64,000 nucleotides of DNA from Wenzhouxiangella sp. XN24. GTDB taxonomy: Bacteria > Pseudomonadota > Gammaproteobacteria > Steroidobacterales > XN24. Of this stretch, positions 30,527 through 37,017 are shown in pieces. The DNA lies in contig NZ_JAAMFG010000028.1 in NCBI RefSeq assembly GCF_011064545.1, positions 304,430-368,429 of the forward strand, in the 5' to 3' direction. Position numbers and translations under genes: made by a program. The notes below the pieces were generated by a model. The model was not told the origin of the DNA, searched no databases, and saw only the letters and a list, made by a program, of their open reading frames with translations. The stretch's first letter is position 1. The number at the start of each line of letters is the position of its first letter.

Positions 30527-31081
30527 TCAATGATAACCGGGCGGCGGACGACACTCGTCATAGACCAGTTGCACGGCGACCCGGACGTATTCCTCGAGTT
30601 CCGCGAGCGCGCTCTCGCCCGCTTCCTCGACCTCCTCCTCGGTCACGCCGGCGCGCCCGATTTCGGAGAAATCGGACAGCACCTCGCGGACTTCGTCCGG
30701 CAACTCCTCCATCGGCCGCAGCCCGCGCACCGCCAGGCCATAGAGGAAGCCGTTGCACCAGGCCGCCAGGGCACCAGCCCGGTCCTCGATGGGCGCATCG
30801 TCTGCAGGCAACAGCAACTGGAAAGACATTTCACCGCCGCGCAGTGCGCCGGCAGTCGACTCATACAATGATTCGAGCAGCCCGCGCGCATCCTGGCTAC
30901 CGCCGAAACTGTAGTCATCGATGTCGGCGAGCGTGTTATGGATCCAGGTGTCCAGCGCCTCTTCGACTCCCGCGCACAAGAGTCCGCAGAGCGTGCCATG
31001 CGCCTCGGCCGCCACAGGGCCGCCTGGCTCGGCGCCGAGGGCCAGCTGGAGTTCATCGTAGTCGGGAATCTTCTCGCGCAC
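30527..31081 (-). CDS. ygfB: UPF0149 family protein (YgfB)
   Basis: A 184-residue acidic helical protein of the YgfB/UPF0149 family, with AEAHGTLCGLLCAG near residue 25, the AWCNGFLYGLAVRGL segment near residue 110 and an acidic C-terminal region. Its first position in a ygfB-pepP-ubiH-ubiI operon matches many Gammaproteobacteria. In Pseudomonas YgfB modulates stress gene expression, but the molecular role here is unknown. The GTG start has AGGTAAGG upstream. Confidence 0.9.
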   Translation of the reverse strand: MREKIPDYDELQLALGAEPGGPVAAEAHGTLCGLLCAGVEEALDTWIHNTLADIDDYSFGGSQDARGLLESLYESTAGALRGGEMSFQLLLPADDAPIEDRAGALAAWCNGFLYGLAVRGLRPMEELPDEVREVLSDFSEIGRAGVTEEEVEEAGESALAELEEYVRVAVQLVYDECRPPPGYH

Positions 31082-31170
31082 ATGCCTTACCTGCTACCGG
31101 CCGGGAGCGTCGGCCATGAAGCGATGCTAACACCGCCCCAGGCGTCCTCACAGGCACCGCGGCGACGTGA

Positions 31171-31199
31171 TTGACCGCCTCCGGGGCCGTCACTATAGT
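31171..31199 (+). promoter_or_regulatory. Sigma-70 type promoter, TTGACC-N17-TATAGT
   Basis: TTGACC (31171-31176) and TATAGT (31194-31199) are spaced exactly 17 bases. The expected transcription start falls at about 31206-31207, at or next to the A of the ATG at 31207. This implies a leaderless mRNA for the TIGR02449 gene and a promoter for zapA. Confidence 0.65.
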
Positions 31200-31206
31200 T
31201 GCCGGC

Positions 31207-31437
31207 ATGGACGAAGGCACGGCGCACGCAGTGGACCTGGAACTGAAGCGGCTCGAGCGGCGGCTCGAAGAGCTTGTAGCGGTCTGTCGGCAGCTCAAGG
31301 AAGAAAACCGCTCGCTCCGGCAACGGCAGGACACCCTCATGGTGGAACGGGCTTCGCTGATGCAAAAGAACGAGCAGGTGCGGACGCGCGTCGAAGCCAT
31401 GATCGGTCGCCTCAAGACCATGGAGCAGGGTTCATGA
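31207..31437 (+). CDS. TIGR02449 family coiled-coil protein (ZapB-like)
   Basis: A 76-residue protein that is one continuous charged helix (LELKRLERRLEELVAVCRQLKEENRSLRQRQ...). It matches the TIGR02449 family found just upstream of zapA in many Gammaproteobacteria; its resemblance to ZapB suggests a division-related role, which is inference. The ATG at 31207 gives the family N-terminus, but there is no ribosome site and the predicted transcription start coincides with it. The stop overlaps the zapA start (ATGA). Confidence 0.85.
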   Translation: MDEGTAHAVDLELKRLERRLEELVAVCRQLKEENRSLRQRQDTLMVERASLMQKNEQVRTRVEAMIGRLKTMEQGS

Positions 31438-31748
31438 GCGAGGAACCTGCCCGGGTCAGCGTGCGAATCCTCGAGAAGGAATACCAGTTCGCCTGTCCGT
31501 CCGACGAAAAGAACGACCTGATACGCTCGGCGGAATACCTCAACGCGCGCATGAAGCAGATCCGCGACACCGGCAATGTCGTCGGGACCGACCGGATTGC
31601 CGTGATGGCCGCGCTGAACCTCGCCAACGACCTGCTCAAGGGACGCAGCCGTGACCAGTCGCTGGAGTCCCAGGTCGGAACACGGCTGAAAAACCTGCGT
31701 GAACGCGTGGAAATCGCGCTTGAGGATGGCAAGCAGCTGGAACTATAG
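31434..31748 (+). CDS. zapA: Cell division protein ZapA
   Basis: A 104-residue FtsZ-ring-associated protein that bundles FtsZ filaments at midcell. The N-terminal globular part (VSVRILEKEYQFACPSDEKNDLIRSAEYLNARMKQIRD) and the C-terminal coiled coil are typical. It overlaps the preceding coiled-coil gene by four bases and is followed by the 6S RNA gene, the same order as in E. coli. Confidence 0.95.
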   Translation: MSEEPARVSVRILEKEYQFACPSDEKNDLIRSAEYLNARMKQIRDTGNVVGTDRIAVMAALNLANDLLKGRSRDQSLESQVGTRLKNLRERVEIALEDGKQLEL

Positions 31749-31749
31749 C
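31720..31749 (+). promoter_or_regulatory. Possible 6S RNA promoter
   Basis: TTGAGG (31720-31725) and TATAGC (31744-31749) are 18 bases apart and overlap the end of zapA. A start near 31756 would give a short leader before the mature 6S RNA stem at about 31775. Confidence 0.35.
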
Positions 31750-31774
31750 TGCCCGCGGCAAGTCTTAAAGTCTT

Positions 31775-31961
31775 GGCGTCTCCTGCGGTGTTCGATTCGG
31801 GCCGGGATCCTCTCGACCCTAATTAACTACCCTGGGACCGGAACGTGTCGGCACCGGTGCGCAAGCCCGCTTCTGGCGGAAAGCCTTAGGTACGACTACT
31901 GGTCCCACTTATTGCTCTGGTTCGAGAGCAATGGTCTGTAACGGCACAGGCGGGAGGCGCC
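31775..31961 (+). ncRNA. ssrS: 6S RNA
   Basis: The region between zapA and fau holds a long RNA whose ends pair: GGCGTCTCCTGCGGTG (31775-31790) with CACAGGCGGGAGGCGCC (31945-31961). Inside are a second matching pair, CTGGGACC and GGTCCCAC, and GAGAGCAATGG, forming the long double-stranded rod with an open central bubble that mimics promoter DNA. The zapA-ssrS-fau order is the conserved location of 6S RNA, which binds sigma-70 RNA polymerase in stationary phase. A T-rich stretch (ACCTTATTTTTT) follows. Exact ends are estimated. Confidence 0.9.
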
Positions 31962-32005
31962 ACCTTATTTTTTCTCCGCACGATCCGGTTGCGTCACGCA
32001 GCGCG

Positions 32006-32599
32006 TTGCGACTCGAGATGAGAGCGCGGCGACGCGCGCTGCCGCCGTTTCGGCGGCGGCTTGCCAACCAGGCGATCGTGAGACGGATCACGACACTCCC
32101 TGCTTTTCGTCGTGCGCGCAGTATCGCTTTGTACTGGCCGGCGGACGGGGAACCGGACGTACGCGCCGTCGCCGCGACGGCATGGCGTCACGACAAGCGC
32201 GTTCTCCTCCCCGTGGTGTCGCAGCAGGGCGTCATGCGCTTCGCCGCCTGGGATCCGAAGACGAGATTTCGCCGCAACCGCTATGGCATTCCCGAGCCCG
32301 TGGCGCGCCGCTTGCGCGCCCCCGCGACACGCCTGGACCTGGTCGTCATGCCGCTGGTCGCTTTCGACAAGCACGGCAACCGGCTCGGCATGGGCGGTGG
32401 CTACTATGATCGCGCGCTCGCCACGCGAGGACGGCGAACGACCCTTGTCGGCGCGGCTTTCTCATGCCAGCAGGCTCCCCTCATTCCCGCCCAGCCGTGG
32501 GATGTGCCACTCGATATAGTCGTCACCGAAGCCGGCCCCGCGATCACGTGCAAGGTGATGCGCGCATCGGCCGTACCGTCGCAAGGAGCTCAGCAATGA
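32006..32599 (+). CDS. fau: 5-formyltetrahydrofolate cyclo-ligase
   Basis: An approximately 197-residue enzyme that converts 5-formyl-tetrahydrofolate to 5,10-methenyl-tetrahydrofolate with ATP. RARRRALPPFRRRLANQAI, ALYWPADGEPDVR, FRRNRYGIPEP and the signature RLGMGGGYYDRALA are present. The start is uncertain. Homology seems to reach back past the TTG at 32006 and the ATG at 32018, while the only upstream in-frame ATG (31931) lies inside the 6S RNA. TTG 32006 is used here. Position downstream of 6S RNA is conserved. The stop overlaps the EVE-protein start. Confidence 0.85.
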   Translation: MRLEMRARRRALPPFRRRLANQAIVRRITTLPAFRRARSIALYWPADGEPDVRAVAATAWRHDKRVLLPVVSQQGVMRFAAWDPKTRFRRNRYGIPEPVARRLRAPATRLDLVVMPLVAFDKHGNRLGMGGGYYDRALATRGRRTTLVGAAFSCQQAPLIPAQPWDVPLDIVVTEAGPAITCKVMRASAVPSQGAQQ

Positions 32600-33069
32600 A
32601 GTACTGGTTGATCAAGTCCGAACCCGGTTCGTTTTCCATCGACGATCTTGCGCGTGCTCCGCGCAAGACGACGTGCTGGGATGGCGTCAGGAATTACCAG
32701 GCACGAAACATGCTCCGCGACGAGATGAAACGCGGTGACCTCGCTTTTTTTTATCACTCCAATTCCGAACCGCCCGGCATCGTCGGCATCGTCGAAATCG
32801 TTCGCGAAGGTTATCCTGATCACACGGCTTTCGATCCGGATGATCATCACTTCGATGCCAGGAGCGACCCGGAATCTCCCCGCTGGTACATGGTCGACGT
32901 CAAGCTCGTCGACAAGTTCGAACGCTTGTTGAGCCTGCGCGAACTGAAAGAATATGCCGGCGATCAACTCGCAGGTTTTCAATTGCTCGCGCGCGGCAAC
33001 CGACTGTCGGTCATGCCCGTATCCGCACCGCATTGGAAATTCATCAATTCGATTTCGAAAGCAAAATAG
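32596..33069 (+). CDS. EVE domain-containing protein (THYN1-like)
   Basis: A 157-residue single-domain protein of the EVE/PUA-like family. MKYWLIKSEPGSFSIDDLARAP, CWDGVRNYQARNMLRDEMKRGDLAFFYHSN and FDARSDPESPRWYMVDV are diagnostic. EVE domains read modified bases in DNA or RNA; the physiological role of the stand-alone bacterial form is unclear. The ATG at 32596 has AAGGAG upstream and overlaps the fau stop (ATGA), so fau and this gene are coupled. Confidence 0.92.
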   Translation: MKYWLIKSEPGSFSIDDLARAPRKTTCWDGVRNYQARNMLRDEMKRGDLAFFYHSNSEPPGIVGIVEIVREGYPDHTAFDPDDHHFDARSDPESPRWYMVDVKLVDKFERLLSLRELKEYAGDQLAGFQLLARGNRLSVMPVSAPHWKFINSISKAK

Positions 33070-33177
33070 CGTGCGAAACGCGTATTGCACTCACGCGACG
33101 AAGATCGTGCTCGTCCAATTGCGGGCGCAGTGAACGAATCAATTCGGATTCGAGCGCGCGTCATGACGCCAGGATGT

Positions 33178-33206
33178 TTGCTGGATGTAACGCGTTGTTG
33201 TATATA
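33178..33206 (+). promoter_or_regulatory. Sigma-70 type promoter, TTGCTG-N17-TATATA
   Basis: TTGCTG (33178-33183) and TATATA (33201-33206) are spaced 17 bases and lie 32 bases before the ATG of the lysine-rich protein gene, leaving a leader of about 25 bases with GGAG near its end. Confidence 0.6.
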
Positions 33207-33238
33207 CAGCCTCGCGAACCCACTACACGGAGATACAC

Positions 33239-33622
33239 ATGGCTGTTGCATCGAAAAAGAAAACTGCGAGCAAGAAGAAACCGGTGGCGAAGAAGAAAGC
33301 TGTCGCCAAGAAGAAACCGGTTGCTCGCAAGAAGGCGGTAGCGAAGAAGCCGGCTGCCAAGAAGAAGCCTGCCGCGAAGAAGAAGCCGGCTGCCAAGAAG
33401 AAGCCCGCCACGAAGAAGAAGCCGGCTGCCAAGAAGAAGCCCGCCGCGAAGAAGAAGCCGGCTGCCAAGAAGAAGCCCGCCGCGAAGAAGAAGCCGGCTG
33501 CCAAGAAGAAGCCCGCCACGAAGAAGAAGCCGGCTGCCAAGAAGAAGCCTGCCACGAAGAAGAAGCCGGCTGCCAAGAAGAAGCCTGCCAGCAAAAAGAA
33601 GACCGTCTCGAAAAAGAAGTAG
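33239..33622 (+). CDS. Lysine/alanine/proline-rich histone H1-like protein
   Basis: A 127-residue, extremely basic protein built of KKKPAA/KKKPAT hexapeptides, with a slightly different N-terminal run (ASKKKTASKKKPVAKKK). About half of all residues are Lys, and there are no acidic or aromatic residues. This is the composition of bacterial histone-H1-like and AlgP-type C-terminal tails, which bind and condense DNA non-specifically. It is inferred to be a nucleoid-associated protein. The ATG has GGAG upstream and a good promoter. Antisense and shifted frames are open only because of the repeat. Confidence 0.88.
   Translation: MAVASKKKTASKKKPVAKKKAVAKKKPVARKKAVAKKPAAKKKPAAKKKPAAKKKPATKKKPAAKKKPAAKKKPAAKKKPAAKKKPAAKKKPATKKKPAAKKKPATKKKPAAKKKPASKKKTVSKKK
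33341..33600 (+). repeat. Tandem 18/36-base repeat encoding KKKPAA units
   Basis: About fourteen 18-base units, each AAGAAGAAGCC plus two Ala/Thr codons. Alternating GCTGCC and GCCGCG/GCCACG codons give a 36-base higher-order period. The units are nearly identical at DNA level, so length variation by slippage or recombination is likely. It is coding, not CRISPR: there are no unique spacers. Confidence 0.9.
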
Positions 33623-33741
33623 GCGCTTCCTGTTGAGCGGATCCGGCAACTTGCCGCCCGCGTCGAGTTTTGAGGGCCGGGTCCGCGATGAGCGGCTCGG
33701 CCCTCGCTCTATCCAGCCCCGGAACCCGTACGGAGGACCGC

Positions 33742-34404
33742 ATGGACCAGGAGAACAAGAAAGCCGCCGTTGCTAAAGCCGCGGCCGACGAAGTGCCGAT
33801 GGGTTGCCGGCTCGGCGTCGGCACCGGCTCGACCGTAAATCACTTCATCGACGCTCTGGCGGCGCGCGGCATCGAACTTGCCGCGGTCGTATCCAGCTCG
33901 GACGCGACCACCGCGCGCCTCGAGCAGCGTGGTATTTCAGTAAGCGAACTCAACGCCACGGGCGACCTCGATCTTTATGTCGATGGGGCAGACGAAGTCG
34001 ACCCTGCCGGCCACATGATCAAGGGCGGCGGCGGCGCATTGACCCGCGAGAAAGTCGTGGCCGCCGCGGCGAAGAAATTCATCTGCATCGTGGACGACAC
34101 CAAGCTCGTACGCGTGCTCGGCACTTTTCCGCTGCCGGTCGAGGTCATTCCCATGGCCCGTTCCTACGTCGCACGGCAGATGGTAAAGCTCGGCGGCCTG
34201 CCCGAATATCGCGAAGGCTTCGTCACGGACAACGGCAACGTCATCCTCGATGTCAGGCATCTCGACATCGTAAACCCCGTCGAACTCGAGGACCGCATCA
34301 ACCGGATACCGGGTGTCGTGACCGTCGGTATCTTCGCGCGGCGCAAGGCGGACCTGGTACTGGCGGCCGGTCCGGATGGCGTGCAACGCCTGGCGCCCGG
34401 CTAG
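33742..34404 (+). CDS. rpiA: Ribose-5-phosphate isomerase A
   Basis: A 220-residue enzyme interconverting ribose-5-phosphate and ribulose-5-phosphate. [17 protein letters not shown], the phosphate and active-site segment [33 protein letters not shown], and CIVDDTKLV are conserved. The ATG at 33742 follows CGGAGGA and gives the usual length (E. coli 219). The stop codon is directly followed by the first copy of the 183-base hairpin repeat. Confidence 0.96.
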   Translation: MDQENKKAAVAKAAADEVPMGCRLGVGTGSTVNHFIDALAARGIELAAVVSSSDATTARLEQRGISVSELNATGDLDLYVDGADEVDPAGHMIKGGGGALTREKVVAAAAKKFICIVDDTKLVRVLGTFPLPVEVIPMARSYVARQMVKLGGLPEYREGFVTDNGNVILDVRHLDIVNPVELEDRINRIPGVVTVGIFARRKADLVLAAGPDGVQRLAPG

Positions 34405-34405
34405 C

Positions 34406-34588
34406 CGCCGCCTCCGGCGGCTCGGCCCTTCGGGCTCGTTGCCGCAAGCGGCAACGCCGTCTCGGCCGGCCAGGCCGGCCTCGGCTCGAACCTAGGTTCT
34501 CATCCTCGTCCCCGGCACGAACGACAAAACCGAACAGGGCCCCTTGCGGGGCCCTGTTCAGTTTCGTAGTGGCTGGGGGACTAGGATT
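34406..34588. repeat. 183-base tandem duplication, copy 1
   Basis: This unit starts one base after the rpiA stop. In order it holds CCGCC/GGCGG, GCCC/GGGC, the perfect dyad GTTGCCGC-AA-GCGGCAAC, a GGCCGGCC-rich dyad, a tRNA T-arm fragment (CGAACCTAGGTT), a strong terminator hairpin, and 18-19 bases matching the 3' end of the nearby tRNA-Gln. Copy 2 is 187 bases downstream with one mismatch (T34493 versus C34680). This stretch lacks any credible protein gene. Confidence 0.95.
34533..34558 (-). terminator. Hairpin terminator, distal copy (bidirectional shape)
   Basis: AACAGGGCCCC and GGGGCCCTGTT form a perfect 11-base stem with a four-base loop. On the minus strand it is followed by CGGTTTTGTC, on the plus strand by CAGTTTCG. 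It can stop read-through from tRNA-Gln and also close rpiA. Confidence 0.75.
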
Positions 34589-34673
34589 GCTTCGCCGCCT
34601 CCGGCGGCTCGGCCCTTCGGGCTCGTTGCCGCAAGCGGCAACGCCGTCTCGGCCGGCCAGGCCGGCCTCGGCT
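34589..34673. repeat. 85-base palindrome-rich segment splitting a tRNA T-arm sequence
   Basis: Between ACTAGGATT (ending 34588) and CGAACCCAGGTT (from 34674) lie 85 bases consisting almost wholly of inverted repeats. In the intact tRNA gene those two flanks are contiguous within the T-arm (ACTAGGATT|CGAACCTAGGTT, 34767-34787). The segment therefore looks like an insertion at that exact point in a tRNA remnant. A related segment precedes the same flank in copy 1. Confidence 0.7.
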
Positions 34674-34775
34674 CGAACCCAGGTTCTCATCCTCGTCCCC
34701 GGCACGAACGACAAAACCGAACAGGGCCCCTTGCGGGGCCCTGTTCAGTTTCGTAGTGGCTGGGGGACTAGGATT
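34593..34775. repeat. 183-base tandem duplication, copy 2
   Basis: The second copy is identical to copy 1 apart from one base and runs into the functional tRNA-Gln gene: its last 19 bases are the tRNA 3' end including CCA. The four bases between the copies are GCTT. Confidence 0.95.
34720..34745 (-). terminator. Terminator of tRNA-Gln
   Basis: This is the same 11-base-stem hairpin as the distal copy, 11 bases beyond the tRNA CCA end on the minus strand and followed by CGGTTTTGTC. It is the natural terminator for the tRNA transcript. Confidence 0.8.
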
Positions 34776-34830
34776 CGAACCTAGGTTGGCGGAGTCAGAG
34801 TCCGCAGTCCTACCGCTAGACGATCCCCCA
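34757..34830 (-). tRNA. tRNA-Gln (anticodon CUG)
   Basis: The minus strand folds as a full cloverleaf: acceptor TGGGGGA/TCCCCCA, D-arm with AGCGGTAGGAC, anticodon stem GCGGA/TCCGC around loop CTCTGAC giving anticodon CTG, T-arm CTAGG-TTCGAAT-CCTAG, discriminator G and an encoded CCA. It reads CAG codons. The 5' end is 25 bases downstream of the rpsI stop on the same strand, so it may be excised from the ribosomal-protein transcript or use a promoter inside rpsI. Confidence 0.95.
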
Positions 34831-34855
34831 ATTCGGGAGGCGCGATCCGCCCGGA

Positions 34856-35248
34856 TCAGCGCTTCGAGTACTGGGTGGCGCGACGCGCCTTGCGCAGGCC
34901 GACTTTCTTGCGCTCGACTTCGCGCGCGTCACGGGTAACGAACCCGGCCTGGCGCAACGCCGGCTTGAGAGCCGGATCGTAGTCGACCAGCGCACGGGTC
35001 AGTCCGTGCCGGATGGCGCCCGCCTGGCCGGTCGTGCCGCCGCCGTGAACGGTGACCTCCACGTCGAAGCGATCATCCATGTGAATCAGCTCCAGCGGCT
35101 GGCGCACGATCATGCGCGCAGTGCGACGCCCGAAAAACTCGTCGAGCGGCTTGCTGTTCACCGTGATCGCGCCCTTGCCGGGACGCAGGTACACGCGAGC
35201 CGTCGAGGTCTTGCGCCGGCCGGTGCCGTAGTTCATGTCAATGCTCAT
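34856..35248 (-). CDS. rpsI: 30S ribosomal protein S9
   Basis: A 130-residue ribosomal protein. The N-terminal [21 protein letters not shown], central [34 protein letters not shown] and C-terminal [14 protein letters not shown], whose tail reaches the P-site tRNA, are all conserved. It follows rplM by 17 bases in the universal rplM-rpsI pair. Confidence 0.98.
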   Translation of the reverse strand: MSIDMNYGTGRRKTSTARVYLRPGKGAITVNSKPLDEFFGRRTARMIVRQPLELIHMDDRFDVEVTVHGGGTTGQAGAIRHGLTRALVDYDPALKPALRQAGFVTRDAREVERKKVGLRKARRATQYSKR

Positions 35249-35265
35249 ATTCTTTCCTGGCCGGT

Positions 35266-35694
35266 TCAGATCTCCAGCGCCTGGGGCTGCTGGGCCTGGT
35301 GAGTGTGTTCGCCGCCGGCGAAAATGCGCAGCTTGGTCAGCATCTGCCGGCCGAGGGAATTCTTCGGCAACATGCCCTTGACGGCTTCCTCGATCACCTG
35401 CTCGGGGGCGCGCTGCAGGCGCTTGCCGAGCGTTTCCGACTTCATGTTGCCGATGTAGCCGGTGTGATGATAATAAATCTTGTCGGCGATCTTGTTGCCG
35501 GTGACATGCACCTTGCTCGCGTTGATCACGACAATATAGTCACCGGTGTCCACGTGCGGCGTGAATTCCGGCTTGTGCTTGCCACGCAGGCGGCGCGCCA
35601 GTTCGGTCGCAAGACGGCCGAGCGTCTTGCCGTCGGCGTCCACGACGTACCAGTCGCGGCGGACGGTGGCCGGCTTTGCGGTAAAAGTCTTCAT
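35266..35694 (-). CDS. rplM: 50S ribosomal protein L13
   Basis: A 142-residue ribosomal protein of the same length as E. coli L13. [49 protein letters not shown] and [21 protein letters not shown] are hallmark segments. The ATG at 35694 has GGAG upstream. In E. coli L13 represses its own operon; conservation of that control is not tested here. Confidence 0.98.
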   Translation of the reverse strand: MKTFTAKPATVRRDWYVVDADGKTLGRLATELARRLRGKHKPEFTPHVDTGDYIVVINASKVHVTGNKIADKIYYHHTGYIGNMKSETLGKRLQRAPEQVIEEAVKGMLPKNSLGRQMLTKLRIFAGGEHTHQAQQPQALEI

Positions 35695-35736
35695 GTCCCA
35701 GCTCCAGAAAGATGAGCGGCAGGCGAAAAGCAGGCA

Positions 35737-35765
35737 AATATAAGGCACTGCCTCCCGCCATGCAA
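35737..35765 (-). promoter_or_regulatory. rplM-rpsI promoter, TTGCAT-N17-TATATT
   Basis: On the minus strand TTGCAT (35765-35760) and TATATT (35742-35737) are spaced 17 bases. The predicted start near 35730 leaves a leader of about 36 bases to the rplM ATG. Confidence 0.65.
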
Positions 35766-35837
35766 GCGGCCAGGTCGGGCTTCGCCTGACCAGTGCGGAA
35801 AAAACCCTTTTAAATCAGCCACTCCGCTCCGCCCCGC

Positions 35838-36167
35838 CTATTTGGCTGGCGGCTCGGAAGGGAGTTGCAGTCGCTCCACCACGCGGCCATGCACGACGTG
35901 CTCCTGGATGATCTCCTCGAGATCCTCCTGGTCCACGTAGGTATACCAGACCCCGTCGGGGTACACGACCACGACCGGGCCCTCCTCGCACCGGTCCAGG
36001 CAGCCCGCGTTGTTGACGCGGACCTTGCCCGGCCCGGCGAGGCCAAGTTCCTTGACGCGCGCCTTGGCCCAGGCCCGCGCCGGCTCGGCACCCGCTTCCT
36101 GGCAGCACGGCCGCCCGTCTTCCCGGCGGTTGGTGCAAAAAAACAGGTGCCGCTGGTACCAACCCAT
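35838..36167 (-). CDS. Thioredoxin-like [2Fe-2S] ferredoxin
   Basis: A 109-residue protein of the thioredoxin-like 2Fe-2S family. Cysteines at 11, 21/22, 56 and 60 (FFCTNRREDGRPCC and NNAGCLDRCEEGP) form the C-x9/10-C...C-x3-C cluster site. VVVYPDGVWYTYVDQEDLEEIIQEH is the usual C-terminal part. Its electron partners are unknown. It begins two bases after the DUF481 stop, and may be co-transcribed with that gene. Confidence 0.92.
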   Translation of the reverse strand: MGWYQRHLFFCTNRREDGRPCCQEAGAEPARAWAKARVKELGLAGPGKVRVNNAGCLDRCEEGPVVVVYPDGVWYTYVDQEDLEEIIQEHVVHGRVVERLQLPSEPPAK

Positions 36168-36169
36168 GA

Positions 36170-36898
36170 TCAGAACCTGTATTCGAGACCGATGGTCGTA
36201 TAGAAGTCCGAGTTCCGATTGCCCGCCGGCACGTCGGTGTTGTGCTTGACGACGTAGCTGATCTTGGCGGCCAGGTTGCCGACGATCGTCGTTTCCAGGC
36301 CGGTCTCGCTTTCGGCGTAGGTGTTGTCGGAGGACCACTGGATGAGGAGGTTCTGGATGAACTGAGCCGACGGCGAGATCTGCCAGGCATAACGCAGGCC
36401 GCCGCTCAAGACGCCGCCTTCCTCCGAGGTGCCGTCCGCGAGATCCGCGAAGCGGTAACCCACACCGACTTCGCCATTGAGCGAATGCACGTCAGTATCG
36501 AGGATGACCCTACCGTAACCGATGCTCGGCACCCACTCTTCGCGGACACCGCCGAAATTGTCCTTGCGCCAGTCGATGCGCCCGTAGAAGTAATCACCTT
36601 CGGACCAATAGTAGTTCGCGGTACCGCGTGCCTCGTAGCGTTCCTCGGTCGTGACCGAAGCTTCCTCGCGCGTCACGAAGAGCAGCTTGGCATCGTAGAG
36701 CCACGGGCCTTCGGTGACGTACTGAAGGTCCGTGTTGCCGGTGATCGAAAGCGTGTCCGAGTTGCCCCGCGCCTCGGCGTACCCGAAGCCGACCTGGCCG
36801 CCCAATCCGATTTCGGTTTCCTCGGCCTGCAGTATTGCCGGGGCAACCAGGCCGGCAGCCGACGCTGCCAGAGTCATGAACAATCCCTTAGACTTCAC
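36170..36898 (-). CDS. DUF481 outer-membrane beta-barrel protein
   Basis: A 242-residue exported protein with signal peptide SKGLFMTLAASAAGLVAPAILQAEE. The mature part consists of alternating amphipathic strands and ends in GLEYRF, with the C-terminal Phe required for BAM-mediated barrel assembly. GFGYAEARGNSDTLSITG and YFYGRIDWRKDNFGGVREEW are DUF481 features. Function is not known for the family; salt-induced members exist. The GTG at 36898 is favoured because AAGGAG precedes it; the ATG six codons later would shorten the signal peptide. Confidence 0.85.
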   Translation of the reverse strand: MKSKGLFMTLAASAAGLVAPAILQAEETEIGLGGQVGFGYAEARGNSDTLSITGNTDLQYVTEGPWLYDAKLLFVTREEASVTTEERYEARGTANYYWSEGDYFYGRIDWRKDNFGGVREEWVPSIGYGRVILDTDVHSLNGEVGVGYRFADLADGTSEEGGVLSGGLRYAWQISPSAQFIQNLLIQWSSDNTYAESETGLETTIVGNLAAKISYVVKHNTDVPAGNRNSDFYTTIGLEYRF

Positions 36899-37017
36899 GC
36901 TGAACTCCTTCGCTATTTTGGGCACCTGGGGCGCCGCCACGGCCCTGCGGCCAAATTCGGGGCCGGGAGAATACCAAATAATTCACCGCGGGGCCGCAAC
37001 AGGAGGCGAAGCGAAGC

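Noticed and set aside
33341..33600. Regular repeats resembling a CRISPR array
   Set aside because: The units are contiguous and coding, there are no unique spacers, and no cas genes are present.
33161..33649. Antisense frames across the lysine-rich gene giving repeated FFLAAG or LLLGSRL peptides
   Set aside because: They are reverse readings of the same 18-base repeat; the sense frame has the promoter, ribosome site and histone-like composition.
34571..34775. Direct repeats of the tRNA-Gln 3' end as attL/attR of an integrated element
   Set aside because: Only 187 bases lie between them, there is no integrase, and the tRNA fragments belong to a larger tandem duplication.
34298..34784. Open frames running through the repeat region on both strands
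   Set aside because: They have no start signal or family and are explained by GC-rich hairpins; the duplicated DNA is non-coding.
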